This document shows positions 48,401-60,499 of a stretch of 64,000 bases of DNA, piece after piece. Source of the stretch: Distichodus sexfasciatus (Eukaryota > Chordata > Actinopteri > Characiformes > Distichodontidae); NCBI GenBank assembly GCA_032718565.1, contig JAVGVS010000636.1:62001-126000 (forward strand), given 5' to 3'. Made by a program: the position numbers and the translations under genes. The notes beneath the pieces were generated by a model. That model worked only from the letters and a program-made list of their open reading frames with translations. It was not told where the DNA came from and searched no databases. Positions within the stretch are counted from its first letter, which is position 1. Each line of letters begins with the position of its first letter.

Positions 48401-51400
48401 TCCCTTCACCATGTCACTGAGTCATCTCTGTCACACAAAAATATCAAACCTGTGAAAAAGCACAAAACCCTCTACTTGTTGCACCTTTTCTGCTCTTTGT
48501 AATCATTTCTGTTCTTTCTTTGCATGCATTTAAAGTCCGAGTTGGCATGAACCCACCTCTGATGCTTCGTTCTTCTTTCCATGCACCACTGAGGCGTATG
48601 TCACGTTATCCTAGAAAGAATGCGATTAGACAGGGTTGGGAAGGAGCTTACTAATATTGACGACTAATTTTTTGGGAGGTTTTTAGTAGTCAAGCCTCTT
48701 TTAAATTTACAAAAAGTAAAAAGTCACAAATTTCTACATTGTCACAAAACAGTTAATTGATTAGTATTGAATTCTCAGAAACTAGCAACTTTTGCTTAGT
48801 AACATTTAGTATAGCTAACTATTATATTACAACAGTCAACAATGCAATTTGCCAACATAATCGCAATGTAAATCAATGATTTAAAGCAATTTTGAAAAAT
48901 CCCACATAATTACAACTAGTAGCAAAACTGTTATTAACTGAAATAAAAATGAACGACTGAAGCTGAAACAGAATTTGCAGAAAAGATAATGAAAAATGTA
49001 ATTTTAACCTTCTGTCACGGTCCTGCCCGACTTGGACGGGACCGTGCCACCGTGAACCCAGATAAGTGTCTGTTTTATTGTTTCTGGTCTTCTGGGTTCA
49101 CTTTGGGTGGCGTGTCTGTGGTGTGTGTGAGTGTGTGTGCTCCTCATGTCTCCTCGAGTTAGCCTTAGCTCTCTGTGTTAGCTTGCTCCTCACTGTTGGG
49201 CTCTGTGTCTGCACTTCGTGCCATTCTGATAGTCACTCTCTGTCTAGAGCGCACCCTACTTCCTGGTATGTTGTCTGCACTGCGTGCTCCCTTCCCAGTA
49301 GGTCAGTGTCTGTTTAGAACACCCCTCGCTTATCATTGAGTTCAGCTCTGTCTCGTTCTGCCTTGAGTTTGGGATTGGTGAGAGCACTCGTTTATTGAGT
49401 TCTGTGCTCTTATTTAAACCAGTTTAACCCAAGTGTCTCCGAGTCTGTCTCCCTCATGAAACGTGTGGTTGTTCGTGTCGTGTTTTTGGGTTTTTTGGAT
49501 TTCCTGTTCCTGTTCCTGCTCCCTTCTTCATTTGGATTTTGGACCCTTCCTGCCCTGTTTGGACTTTGGACCCTTTTTGATTCTGGTTTGGTTTTTGTCC
49601 CTTTTTGAATTGCCCCGTTTTGCTTCTTTGTTTTCACTCCTCTTTCTTGTTTGCTCCCCAGGCTCGTGTTCCCCAGTGAGGTCCTCTTCCCCGATTCCCA
49701 TCCGGCGCAGTGCCGGGATCGCTTCTGTTTCGCCTCGTGGGTGTTTGAGGAGTGCAAGGCGCTCCTTCTCCTGGTTTCCCCACGGAGGCTCTCCCGTTTT
49801 TGGCCACAGCCACGCTCACTGGGGGCACGAGCTCCACCCGTGTTTTGGACCTCAGTTTTTGCTATTTTCGTGGACTCTGTTTTGCCCTGCCTGTTTTTGT
49901 CTGGTTTCTGTTCTCCCGTAATAAACCTGTTTTTGTATGCCTGCATTAGTGTCCTCATCCCCTTCCTGCAACCGTACCATGACACCTTCCTATTTTTGAA
50001 GACATTCGTTTTGGTGCATTGCCAACTGACAGAACAAGCGCACATGAAGAGTGGGGAAAAATGGCTTAAATATTTTTCTGAGCCATTGCAAAAGGTTTGT
50101 TACAGGGATGTCTTATATCTGCAAAGCACAAATTTGCAAGTTAAATTTAATATATGTCTTTTGCAAAAATTTGATATAGAAATGTACCTGGTGTTGCAAC
50201 ACTTTCCTCGTCCTGCCATGGACTACGGTAGTATATGTTATGTCGTCCTGAAAACGATGAAACACACACATTAGTCAACGTATTGAGTGTTCACAAATTA
50301 ACTGTGATAAAAAGTAATCATTTTTCACCTCATCTTTTTGTTTGCGATCCGTTTTTTCCACTCTATTCTTCTTGCTTCCTGGAAATTTAAATATAACTGT
50401 CAATATGCAAACAAACATTTTGATGATCAGAAGACGCTCTACAAGGGCAGTTGGCCCTGTGATCAGAAGTTAGCCAGTTCAAGTCCCAGCGAGGTACCGT
50501 CCCCAAGCAGTGCTCCCCGGGCTGCCAAAAAAAGCTGGTAAACGTTCTTGTGCTGTGTTCACAATGACAAATAATCACTCACTACCTTTAAATAATAACC
50601 TGATAATAAATCATTTATAACCCTTTATATAGTATAAAGTGATACCAATGAGTTTCTCGTTTCTTTAGAGCAAATGTAAAATGTGTGGTAATTGATCAAA
50701 TTTGAAATGATCTTTTTTAATGCTTAAAATGTGTCATGAACACAATGCGGAACTCCCAACACAGTTGCACATCTATTTGTTTCACAGTTCCAGGAACTAA
50801 AATTATTCTTGAAGACAATAATGTATCAATAAAAAAGAGCATAAATGTATCAAGATTTACCAGTCAGACCATGATATGCACATTTATGGAATTGTTTCAA
50901 AACAATTACCAAAATAAATGTTAGAAATTTTTATTATTTCCATTATCCCTGAACCTATCTTACAGATTCCTGAAAAAGCTTGCATTATCAATTTTAACAT
51001 TTGATATTTTGCCACTTATGATATCATTAACATAAGGCATACAAATAGAAACATAAATAATTAGGTTTTTGATTGTTAGAAGAGCACTTTGTCATTAATT
51101 GACAAACTTGTAAACAATACAGTAGATTGGATAATGTGTAATGTATGTGTACATACCATATTTCCTGTAGATGCAAAGAGCTGTGAGTATCAGCAATATC
51201 AGTAAAATTATGCTGATGATATGGACCATATATTGTTGTAGGAATTCGAAGAAGAATCCAGTGGTGATTTGAGCTGTAAACATGTACAGGTTATAACCAT
51301 TTGCACAGGGAAAGGGCTCACATTAGGGGTGTGCAAATGACAAGTTTCATCACTATACAATATTATATTGACCAGGGGTGGAAGTAACGAATTACAAATA

Positions 51401-54400
51401 CTCACGTTACTGTAATTAAGTCGATTTTTTGGGTACTTGTACTTTTATGAGTAGTTTTTCAAGTGTGTAATTTTACTCGTACTTGAGTACAATTTACACC
51501 ATGTAATCTACTTCGCTACTTATAAAATCAAAAGTCGCTACTGAGTACGCCCACAATTTGAATTAATATTCAAACCTTTCAGCTGCATCTTTGTAGCCAA
51601 TAAGGCTGTGCAATCGCGACCGCGCCAATTAATCTATGACGTAAGCAAAGAATAAACTCCGCTGCAGCAGCAGGTACAGGTGTCTGGAGGAACTACACAG
51701 TGGAGTACAAACTAATTTATACACTGAAGATTTGGAGACAAAGAAGCCAAAATGGAGACAGAAGACAACACTGTCAACCGTGAACATGATGGAGAAAAGA
51801 CGGAGGACGAGTGCCCGCTGCCTGTTGTTCGCAGTGTATTGGGAAAAGTTTAAACTGTTCTATGCATGTTCAAAAACATTTTTGTCAACATTTTTACCAA
51901 ACAAAATTTCTGCTTTATATCTACATTTATTTACAAAACAAATTGCCTTTCTATACCTTGTTCATCTGAGAAATGTGCTTTGAACGTAGATATTTTATGC
52001 TGGTGAATCGAATCGAATGCCTGCTATTGACGACGCAATAAAACATCCATCGGTTAAAAAGTAATTAATACTCTGAGTAGTTTTTGAGAAGAGTACTTTG
52101 TACTTTTACTCAAGTATTTTTGACACCAGTACTTTTACTTGTAATTGAGTACATTTTAACCAATGTAACAGTACTTGTACTTGAGTACAAATTTTCAGTA
52201 CTCTTTCCACCTCTGATATTGACTCAACGGACAATGATTCTGACGATATCACAAAATCTGCCACAATGCAACTGAGTCTGAATTCAGATACCAGCAATTG
52301 ATATGAGACCATTTAGCATTATATTAAGCGACTAAAATATAATTTGACATTCTTTGCCTATAGACGTACAGGTAGTTATCGACTACCGCCATCGATGACG
52401 CCATCATAACTTGAAAATACTGTAAGTTGAGACATTTTTGGTGAAAAAACAAAACCAGAAAAAATATGCACTCTAACAAGAAAACTCTGTTGATCACTGG
52501 TGAGAGTGAGGCGTCTCACAAAGTGGGAGATGCGTACATCCCAGCAGCATCCCAATGTATTGCACCGCAAACAATGCTATGTTTGCCTGCTACACGAAAC
52601 GTAAAATATTTTTATAACTTTATCATATCGCTAATATCATAAGATCAAAAAATTCAACTCTGTGGGCATTGGTTTTGGAACACTACCATCTGTTCCAGTA
52701 CCATCAGTATTGGAACAGTTGGTACTGTAATGGTTAGGGTAATGACTAAGTTGCCACTCCAAGTCCTGGACCACCACTGAGCAATAGTACCACTGAGGTA
52801 CCTTTGACGTTGTCAAATCAATTACCGTTAAATCGATAAAATAATATACCATGATGAAACTTGCGAGTTACAACCCCTAATACAACTCATACATCATAAC
52901 AGTTTTAAAAAGACAAGTTTACTGAAACCATTGAAAGTAAAAATTAAAAAATGTACCAAACCAAAAGATGTGCCAAATGTACGTTTGTGTGCTGTGTTCA
53001 TAACAGCAAACCACTGTCATACTAGATGAGCGGCAATGTTTCGATGACGTCATGTGATACATGGAATATTAACCACAATGTATACTGAGCTATAATCAGG
53101 AAAAACTCCTAAACAAGTAGCTTACCTGTAACACAGAGTGTGATGTTGATGGACTGCTTGCTGTTGATGGTGCACCTGTACGTTCCCTTGTCTTTTTCAG
53201 TCAGGTGTGAGATGCGTAGACTGAGATTTGATGGTTGGTTCTCATTAAACATGTGGACTCGTCCTGTGTAGTTTGCGGTCTTGTTGGACACCTCAGTCCC
53301 ACCTGAGTCTACATGCTCCCATTTGAAGGTCTTAGGTCTGGTTTTTGGGTCAGAGCAGGAACAGGGCAAGAGAACAGACTCTCCTTGATATCTGCTAATC
53401 TTTTGTTGCTCAGTCTCTGACAGTGCGCAGCCTGTCGACACACAGAGCAGCGTATAGAAGCATCAGAACTTATTCACATTGTCAATGCTGCTGGCAAATA
53501 TTTTTGGCCTCGTGGAACATGGCAGTCTGGCCCTGCTTTGAGTATGTGTAAGGATTCTTAAGGGGTTTTACACATGACTCAGCTGGGAATTTACACATTA
53601 ATATAGTCACACCCAAACTATTTTGAGAACTGTGGAACACTCATTAATGTCCATCCAATATTCCAATATTCAGTTCTTTTTTCTCTTTGTGATGACAGTG
53701 CATCTTTGGTTGTACAGTGGTAATGTTTTTTGTCTATTTCTGATTCCTCAGTTTCTGCTTTTTCCTGCATCTGCACTTCTGTTTTTTTTTAATTAAACCA
53801 TACATTCTACCTACTTTCCATTACAGCTACAGTTTCCTGCCCTCACTGCACACAGTTCTCTCAAAGTACGTGCCATATTTATGTCAAATTATAGTGTATT
53901 AAAGCAATGAGAGAAGTATTTAAAGTTTTGCTATTCACCTTTAACAGAGAGGCTGATGTTGATGGACTGCTTGCTGTTGATGGAGCACCTGTACGTTCCC
54001 TGGTCTTCTTCAGTCAGGTTTGAGATGTGTAGAGTGAGATTTGATGGTTGGTTCTCATTAAACATGTGAACTCGTCCCGCGTATCTTGGGGTCTGGTTGG
54101 ACACCTCAGTCCCACCTGAGTCTACATGCTCCCATTTGAAGGTCTTAGGTCTGGTACTTTGGTTGGAGCAGGAGCAGGGCAAGAGAACAGACTCTCCTGG
54201 GTATTTTTTAAAGATCTGCTCCTCAGTCTTTGGCAGTTGGCAGACTGTTAACACGTAGAGCAGCACTTTATACTATCATAATGGATTTTGTTCTGAAACA
54301 AAGCTCTATGTTTTTTTTAACATTAGCACTAACAGTTTGACTGGATGCCTAAAAACAAACATGAGCATGCTAGCAGGGTAAATTCTGGAGAGTGTCATTC

Positions 54401-55791
54401 CTTAACTGGTATTTATAACTTTTATCAAATTACGAGCAAGACTTAAACTGTTAACTTGATGGTGGTGGTCTAGCGGTTAGGATGCTCATCTCTGTACCAA
54501 GTGGTCATGAGTTCAAATAGCACCTCCAGCACTGCCACCACTGGACCCACTGAGAAAGACCTTGTACCTCAAGTTGCTGCAGGGAGACTGTCTTTGTAAT
54601 TAGGAAAATGGAAGCCGCTGTGTATATGAGCATCAGCTAAATGCCGTAAATGCAACTCAAACGATCTTGTAAATGTTTAACGTGGCTCAGAGTATTCTAG
54701 CGCAAGATAAAAAACTGATTGTGGAAGATGTAGTTTACATAAAACTCTAATTAAAATCCAGTGTCCTACCTTTGACAGTGAGACTGAAGTTCTTATATTG
54801 ATTTTCATTAATCCAACATGAATACGATCCTGCGTCCTCTTCAGTCAGCTCTGAGATCAGTATGGAGAGATTTCCTGGAGATGTCAGATTAAACATCTGA
54901 ACTCTGTCTTTGTAATGCAGTTTGAGCTCAGTAAAATTATGATATTTGTTGTTTGGTGTTCTCCACTTCACTTTCTCAGTTGTTTCCTTCAGGTCAGTGC
55001 AACTGCAGTCTAGAAGTACTGATTCTCCTGATAATTTTTGAAACATTGGAACTGTTGCTTTATTTTCAGACAAACTGCAGCCTATAAACAAAGAACGTGC
55101 AGTCACATTAGTATTACAACAAACAGAAATGAAATATCAAACATTCATGTTAATCTGCTGTATGCTCTGCAGGGGGGTTTGAAAAGATTGTCTGACCTTT
55201 AATTTCAAGGTGTATGTATGTTGTACCTTCACCACTGATTTTACACCAGTAATATCCACCGTCCTCATTTGTCAGATTTGTGATTTGTAGAGAGGAATTT
55301 GTTGGAAAAATCTTAACTCTGTCTCTGTAGTGTTCCGCCTCATTGGATATTGCTTTATCTTGATTGTCGGTGGTTGTCTTTGTGTAGCTCCATGAACGTT
55401 TCTCAGCGCTGGTCTTTTCATCAGAACAGTAGCAGGGCAGCAAGACTGACTCTCCTGGTGATTTATGGAACAGAAGAGTCTCTCCATCTCCCTTCTTAGT
55501 GCAGCCTGTAAATCCACAAATCCAAAAATGACATCGTTATCATCTTTAAGTTGTGCACATTATAATTCCTCTCACAGTGACCTGTACATCACTAAAGAGC
55601 AGCATCAAACCCCGTGTGTGAACAGTTATTAACTCAGTGCTTAGTGCTGTTATCTCAGAATGAGAAGCCATTAAATAAAGTAATTAAAAGAAAATATTGT
55701 ATGTTGTCATAAAATAGTGAAATTTTTCCATGTGGAACTCACCTGAAGCCACCTGCCGCAAACAGAGGAGTAGATAAATACAGACCAACAT
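45450..55791 (-). CDS. Ig-superfamily inhibitory-type receptor: 4 V-like domains, TM, 5 ITIM-like motifs
   Basis: Exons: 55791-55743 (signal peptide MLVCIYLLLCLRQVAS), 55505-55197, 55081-54770, 54244-53939, 53431-53126 (one V-like domain each), 51273-51157 (membrane helix, residues about 444-463), then tail exons 50378-50329, 50247-50188, 48610-48557, 46499-46440, 45823-45770, 45685-45626, 45539-45450. Phases close to 608 residues. Each Ig domain has an ESVLL-C-x-C strand, a Trp, and a Y-x-C or Y-x-W-C strand. Tail motifs: ITYTTV (Y488), VTYASV (Y508), VAYATV (Y526), VVYASV (Y564), TVYASV (Y601), plus TFSAI, where Phe replaces Tyr. ITIMs recruit SHP phosphatases to restrain leukocyte activation. 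The exact fish family is not recognised. An in-frame upstream ATG could add 21 basic residues; I prefer 55791 because the signal peptide starts there. Confidence 0.87.
46004..46080 (+). mobile_element. tRNA-derived SINE head, family A (fragment)
   Basis: 'gggcagttggtagtgtaact', 'actggccccgtgatctgagg' and 'ggtttaaatcccg' match the family-A head. It is in an intron of the Ig receptor. Confidence 0.65.
47105..47205 (-). mobile_element. tRNA-derived SINE fragment, family A
   Basis: 'gatggtaccttgctcctgag', 'tacctcagtggtctgggaca' and 'caatcacggggccaa' match the reverse complement of the family-A head and body. Confidence 0.65.
47511..47873 (+). mobile_element. tRNA-derived SINE, HE1-like
   Basis: Starts 'cagggcggcacagtg', with head 'agtggttagcactgccgcct' and B-box 'ggttccagtccc'. 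It carries the common fish words 'gtttcctcccacagtccaaa' and 'ggcgactctaaattg' and ends in an AATG tandem tail. Confidence 0.8.
47874..48057 (-). mobile_element. tRNA-derived SINE, family A
   Basis: A reverse copy directly abutting the HE1-like SINE tail: 'gttattgtgaacacagccca', 'catttgacccattcgtgaag', 'tacctcagtggtacttttac'. Confidence 0.75.
48090..48226 (+). mobile_element. LINE 3'-end fragment with TTTGAC tail
   Basis: 'ctgtttcttgttgcactgtt', 'aaactggagccacg' and the end 'acaataaagtttactttgac'. The same sequence occurs inverted at about 57036-57160, showing a dispersed family. Confidence 0.6.
49013..49984. mobile_element. Solo LTR (972 bp) with 5-bp target duplication
   Basis: Starts TGTCACGGTCC and ends ACCATGACA, so it has TG...CA termini with inverted tips. 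It is flanked on both sides by CCTTC (49008-49012 and 49985-49989). An AATAAA near 49919-49924 precedes the 3' end, as in an R-U5 region. No internal coding region remains. The open frames inside are incidental. It sits in an intron of the Ig receptor. Confidence 0.85.
50441..50582 (+). mobile_element. tRNA-derived SINE, family A
   Basis: 'gggcagttggccctgtgatc', 'agttcaagtccc', 'gaggtaccgtccccaagcag' and the 3' end 'gtgttcacaatgacaaataa'. Confidence 0.75.
51373..52215. mobile_element. Non-autonomous hAT-like element with 8-bp TSD
   Basis: Left end CAGGGGTGGAAGTAAC, right end (reversed) CAGAGGTGGAAAGAGTACT, with internal 'actcaagta/tacttgagta' words common in fish hAT elements. It is flanked by perfect duplications of ATATTGAC at 51365-51372 and 52216-52223. 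843 bp, no transposase frame. It lies in the Ig receptor intron before the membrane exon. Confidence 0.88.
52718..52815 (+). mobile_element. tRNA-derived SINE fragment, family A
   Basis: 'ttggtactgtaatggttagg' head, 'ccaagtcctggacca' and 'gtaccactgaggtaccttt'. Confidence 0.6.
54465..54657 (+). mobile_element. tRNA-derived SINE, family B
   Basis: Head 'ggtggtctagcggttagga', B-box 'gagttcaaata', body 'gttgctgcagggagactgtc', tail 'gctaaatgccgtaaatgca'. It lies between Ig domain exons 2 and 3. Confidence 0.75.
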
Positions 55792-56718
55792 GTTTAATAA
55801 AGAGATCTTTCTGGGATCTTTCTCTGTATCTCTCTCTTTCTGTCTTTTCCTCATTTAATATTATAGAGAAGTGTGACAGACGTTTCAACACTTAAACATT
55901 TTTACCACATCCTGAGACTGCCTCTCCCTCCCTCTCCTCTTCCCCCTCCTAGTATTCGGTCAGAATCAGCAATTTTGGGGACTGAGAACGATAGAAGAGT
56001 GCAGAGGAGTGACAGACATACTACTATTAATATATAATGTCAGAGCTTTGTAGTGTAAAAGGCATACTTAGACAACAAATGATTTAGATACGTTAAATGA
56101 AATATAAATAACTCATGACAAGTGATAATATTTCATCCTTAATTACTGCACTTATTGATTAATGGCACATGAAGAGTATTAATGTCGAGTCTTAATGTTC
56201 GTGTTAATTGAAGTATATCTGTTATAGAATGACAGCGAATTGTGTGGAACTCTTGGGCTACTTTATCACAACTTTTTCTTTTTCATTTTTACTTAATTAA
56301 AATTAGAATACAAGAAGAATCAGTTCCTCTTCATTTAATACCTTTGGTAATAGTAAAAATAAAATAATGTGTTTTAAGTCATTAGAAACGCACAAAATAC
56401 GTCTGACAGTGAGTAGCAACGTATTTATTGTGACAGTTTTGTTGAGTAATTATTATTTTTCATTCCTCATCTGTATGAAAACCTCTGATGCAGGTTGTGA
56501 GTGAGAAAATGCTAGAAAATGAGTTTAGGACTTAATAAAAGTTGAAAATGTTCTCATTTTATCTCAGTGCCATTTAACTCGCATCATCATAATGCACGTT
56601 GGAAATGAATTATTTTTGTGTGAGAGTTCATAACAATGTTTATACAGTATGGATGACTGAAAGCTTGAAATGTTACATTAATATAAGGAAAAATGAAAAA
56701 ATTCTAGTCTTAATATAT
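55792..56718. other. Upstream flank of the Ig receptor
   Basis: Probable 5' UTR/promoter (55792-56000, with CT-rich sequence 55910-55950) and AT-rich intergenic DNA. No gene or clear ISRE was seen. Confidence 0.5.
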
Positions 56719-57768
56719 AATGTTGATGAGCGTCTCTCGATTCGATTATCACGTCAGCTATTCGATTCGATATCTTGATGCATTGAGATGCATTGCGATG
56801 AATGCAATCAATTTTTCTAAATTACTTCACATTGCACGCAGATTGGACATGGATCACAGATTGAGCAGCTATAGTTGCTACTGAAATTTTATGCCACAGC
56901 CAGAAAATCACCAAGCAATGTCATTGTGATACAGTCCAGGGGTTTTCAACTAGTTCTGTTGAAGTGTTGGAGGGAGTATTTTTTGTATTTTTGTATTTTT
57001 AGATATTTGCATTAAATTCATTATTCATAAAGATCAAAGTCAAAGTCAAAGTAAAGTTTGTCATCTCTGCTATATACTGTACAGATATACAGAGAGACGA
57101 GACGACGTGGCTCCAGTTTACACAGTGCAACAAGAAACAGGGCACATGGAATAAACAATATATAAATAGAATACAAAATATACATTTTAAACTAGAAATG
57201 GAGTATTAAATATAAACTTTAAACTTGTACTAGAAATAGAAGTAGAAAGAGAGACAATTTAGCTGCAGTATTAACTTACAAAAGTGGAAACTGACTTTTA
57301 CACTGTATGTGCAAGAGATTAGAAACAGTTTCAATATGAAAAATTCTATATCCAGTCTATTAATAAAACAGTATCTCTTAAAACAGTCTGACTAACATTG
57401 AAGTTTGTGCAGATATTATAACAGCAGTGGAGAACGAGAGTCTGTACAATACTTTTCAATAATTTGTGCAGATACAGTTAGTTGGAAGGTAACCAGTGAT
57501 ATATACATTCAATGTTCAAAATGTGCCCAAATCAGTTGGAAATGTTTTGAAAAATAAAAAAGGAATAATTTTTATAAAGTGAGTTCAGTAGTAAAGGGGG
57601 ACTGCATGTCACAGACCACCTGCAATGGTGCCGTAGACCGCTAGGGGACAGAGGATCGTCAGTTGAAAACCTCCGTTAAAATCGATTACGATCTGCCGTC
57701 GCATCGACACATAACCGTCCACACCTGCATCGCGATGCATCGATTGTGTAATTATTTTCAACACCCCG
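56719..57768. mobile_element. Decayed DNA transposon (hAT-like?) with a nested LINE fragment
   Basis: Both ends carry 'attcgatt...gcattgcgatg' and 'catcgcgatgcatcgatt' style words in inverted arrangement, a pattern common in degenerate fish hAT elements; the boundaries are approximate. At about 57036-57160 it contains, inverted, the TTTGAC-tailed LINE 3' end seen at 48090. Confidence 0.45.
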
Positions 57769-58182
57769 AATGTCAACCAGTTTGTGTCAACTTGACTGCA
57801 GTTGAAATATTTGCACACATGAATCCCTCACGTAACTAAAATAGCACATGGTCATGTTCGAGTTCATATTTTATTTATTTATCTATGTATATTCTATGTG
57901 CCTTACACTCTGTAGAAACTGGAGCCATGTCGCCTGGTATCTCTGTATACTTCTATATATTAATATATATAACATAATTGTTTGGCACATTCCCATTCCG
58001 CCTGCATCTACTTTAACCCAGTATCTTATTTGATCTTTTGCATGAATGAAGAATTTTGATTGACTGCAGTTGACGTGTGTGGGTTTTCGTGCGTGGAATC
58101 TGAGGACGACTACCGGACCGTACCGGTTTATCAAAGGTGGTGGCAGCTTAAAAAGTTAAAGTAATTTAGCTGTTACTTTACA

Positions 58183-59568
58183 CTGGTGGCAGCGGTGGGA
58201 TCTATACATTAAAATGTCATCTTCTGATTCCATTCAGCTGCCCAATCAATCTGGAGCAAGTCAGTCAGATACTGGACCGAGTTTACAGTTTGCACCGCCA
58301 TTACAACCATTTGTAGTGAGACCAGTTTTTATGCCAGAGACTTTTATAGGGATGGGGAGGGATTGGTCTGAGCAATTTGAATTAGCCTCTGAAGTTAATC
58401 ACTGGAGTGAGGACTTAAAGTTTCAGGGCGAGCCTGTGACATATATGCAGGTTTGAGTCCCATTGATAAAAGTAGTTATGTAAGGTTGAAAGAAGCCTTA
58501 TGTGGGAAAATATTTGGAGCCTTGTGGGGAGGAGTGGTATAGAGTGAGTTTTTCCTCTAGCAAACGACTTTCAACTGAAACAGCTACAGTAGAGAGTTTG
58601 GGAATTCCCTGCGACAGTTAGTGTCTAAAGCATATTCTTCGGTAGATGTATTGACCCAGGATTTATTAGCATGTGACCACTTTACGGCTAATGTGGGGAA
58701 TGGGGAACTGAGAATTCAGTTAAGAAGTGCTAAGCCATCCACTCTAGAGGAAGCTATAAGTGTGGCGACAGAGCTAGAGTTGATTCGGGATTTGGAGCGA
58801 ACGGAATTAAAAATGGAATCTAAAGTCTTGGGCGTGAGTAGCAAGTCCTCCACAGATGAATCACAGATGGGGGGTCTATTAGGTGTTGTTGAGGAGTTGA
58901 GGCGAGAAATAAAAACTTTACAGGTTACAGTTGCTGAAATGAAAAATTTGCAGGAAAATTCTCAACGAAATGTAACCCAGGGTAATCGCCCATATTCTGA
59001 CCCAGTAAAACCTCCTCACCCAGATCCTATAGTAGATCATAGTGGTAGGGAAGAGATGGGTGTTGGGAGTGTGGTTGTAATAGGAATATTTAAAAAAAAA
59101 AAAAGAGGGAGTTGGTACAGAGGGCCAAATGCCTGTCGGGGGGTGGGGGTTAATTGTTCCCTTTTGGTGGATACAGGAGCTCAGGTGTCGACTATATATC
59201 ATGCTTTTTGGTTGAAGAATACGCCGCGGGGGGCTCAGCTAACTGGGTATAATGGTAAAGTGTCCGTGGCTAACGGTGGACACATGGAAATATTTGGGAG
59301 GTGGCAAACAGTATGTGAGTTTGATCATTTGGCCCTAATAACAGATTTCTTAGTAGCCATCATTGCACCGGAAGAGGGATTGTTGGGAACAGATTTTCTA
59401 TGTAAATTTGGAGCAGTGATTGACCTAAAGGGAAACTTCTGTGTGTTAGAAAATCTAAAAAATCAGATTAAAAGTGCAGCAAAAAATCACACAGTTCATA
59501 TATTCACTGAGGTTTTATATCACAACCCCTCCAACATCTGTTCCTTAAGATATCAGAAGCATACTTAA
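58183..59568 (+). mobile_element. Decayed Ty3/Gypsy-like gag-protease remnant
   Basis: 'actggtggcagcggtgggat' (58181-58200) resembles a primer-binding/gag-leader site. A short frame starts at 58214 (stop at 58456), then another frame at 58621-59568. The second has a gag-like helical stretch and a retropepsin-like LLVDTGAQVSTIY with a later LLGTDFL. The frames differ and no reverse transcriptase or integrase follows, so the copy is broken and inactive. Confidence 0.75.
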
Positions 59569-59640
59569 ATTCATATTTAAAGGGATGTAAAAATGTTCGT
59601 TAAGCTTATTATTACAACAAAGATCTGTTGTTTCTTTGTG

Positions 59641-59783
59641 CTTTTACAGGTGCACCCCTCCATAACTCGTGAGGACTTTGTGCCACAGCAGTGCACAACC
59701 TGTTGCATTTGTATCATTGCCCACTATGCCCTGCCCTGCAGCCTGGTTGGGAAGAATCCAATACCATTTAGATGGGCATGTTA
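59641..59783 (+). pseudogene. Unassigned putative exon
   Basis: After an acceptor-like 'gtgcttttacag' there is an open stretch beginning VHPSITREDFVPQQCTTCC and ending in a stop at 59783. Four closely spaced cysteines are visible. I do not recognise the family. It could be the last exon of a small gene or a transposon-borne fragment. Confidence 0.25.
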
Positions 59784-60499
59784 AAAATGCAGTCATTTTT
59801 GAAGGTAATGTAAGGTGGACTATTACAATATAACTAGGGCGACTGTATAATTAATGTGCGAGAATGCACTGAACTGTATGTTAAAGCACAAGAAAGACTG
59901 AAAACGTTAGCCAGACATGGGGAAAAATATTCTTTAAGATAGTTTGTAAAATGTCCCCCATGACACAGAGTCTCTTTTCAGTCTACCTTTAAGGCATCAT
60001 ATAGACATGAAAATACTGCAGGGGCTTGTAAAGTTGATTACACAATATCAGAATTTTAATTGTTGTAATTGAATTTTCAGAAATAACAAATGAATGATGA
60101 AAATCAATGATACCATTAATCTACTTATTTTGTCTTCAGCTGGACATGTCTGCCCTTCGGAAGTGGTAGTGTTTGCTGTTGATGGAGAACTGGACTGGAC
60201 AAGTATTTAAATGTGATTGCTGTGCTCTTATTCTTTCCACTTTGAAATGTAATTTTTCCACAGTAGAAAAAACATTCATGGCTTATAATGCATAGTTATA
60301 TGAGGAGGGGATTTAAAATTTGTTTTTCTTACAGGAGAGCAAAACCACAAACCTCTTTTTTAATCATTAAGGAGCAGTGCTTTATCTAATAACCAAATCA
60401 GCTATAAACTTTATAAGCACACTGCAATTATACAGTTTCTTCAAAAGTTGCCTCCATGTTTAGTTATATTACCTTTAATTGCATGTTTCTTTTTTCAGC

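Noticed and set aside
49410..50274. Several 150-210-codon frames on both strands
   Set aside because: They lie mostly in the solo LTR, overlap one another, and show no domain or splice support.
54465..54560. tRNA-like sequence as a functional tRNA gene
   Set aside because: A/B-box-like words are followed by a shared SINE body and the same structure repeats elsewhere; no intact cloverleaf was recognised.
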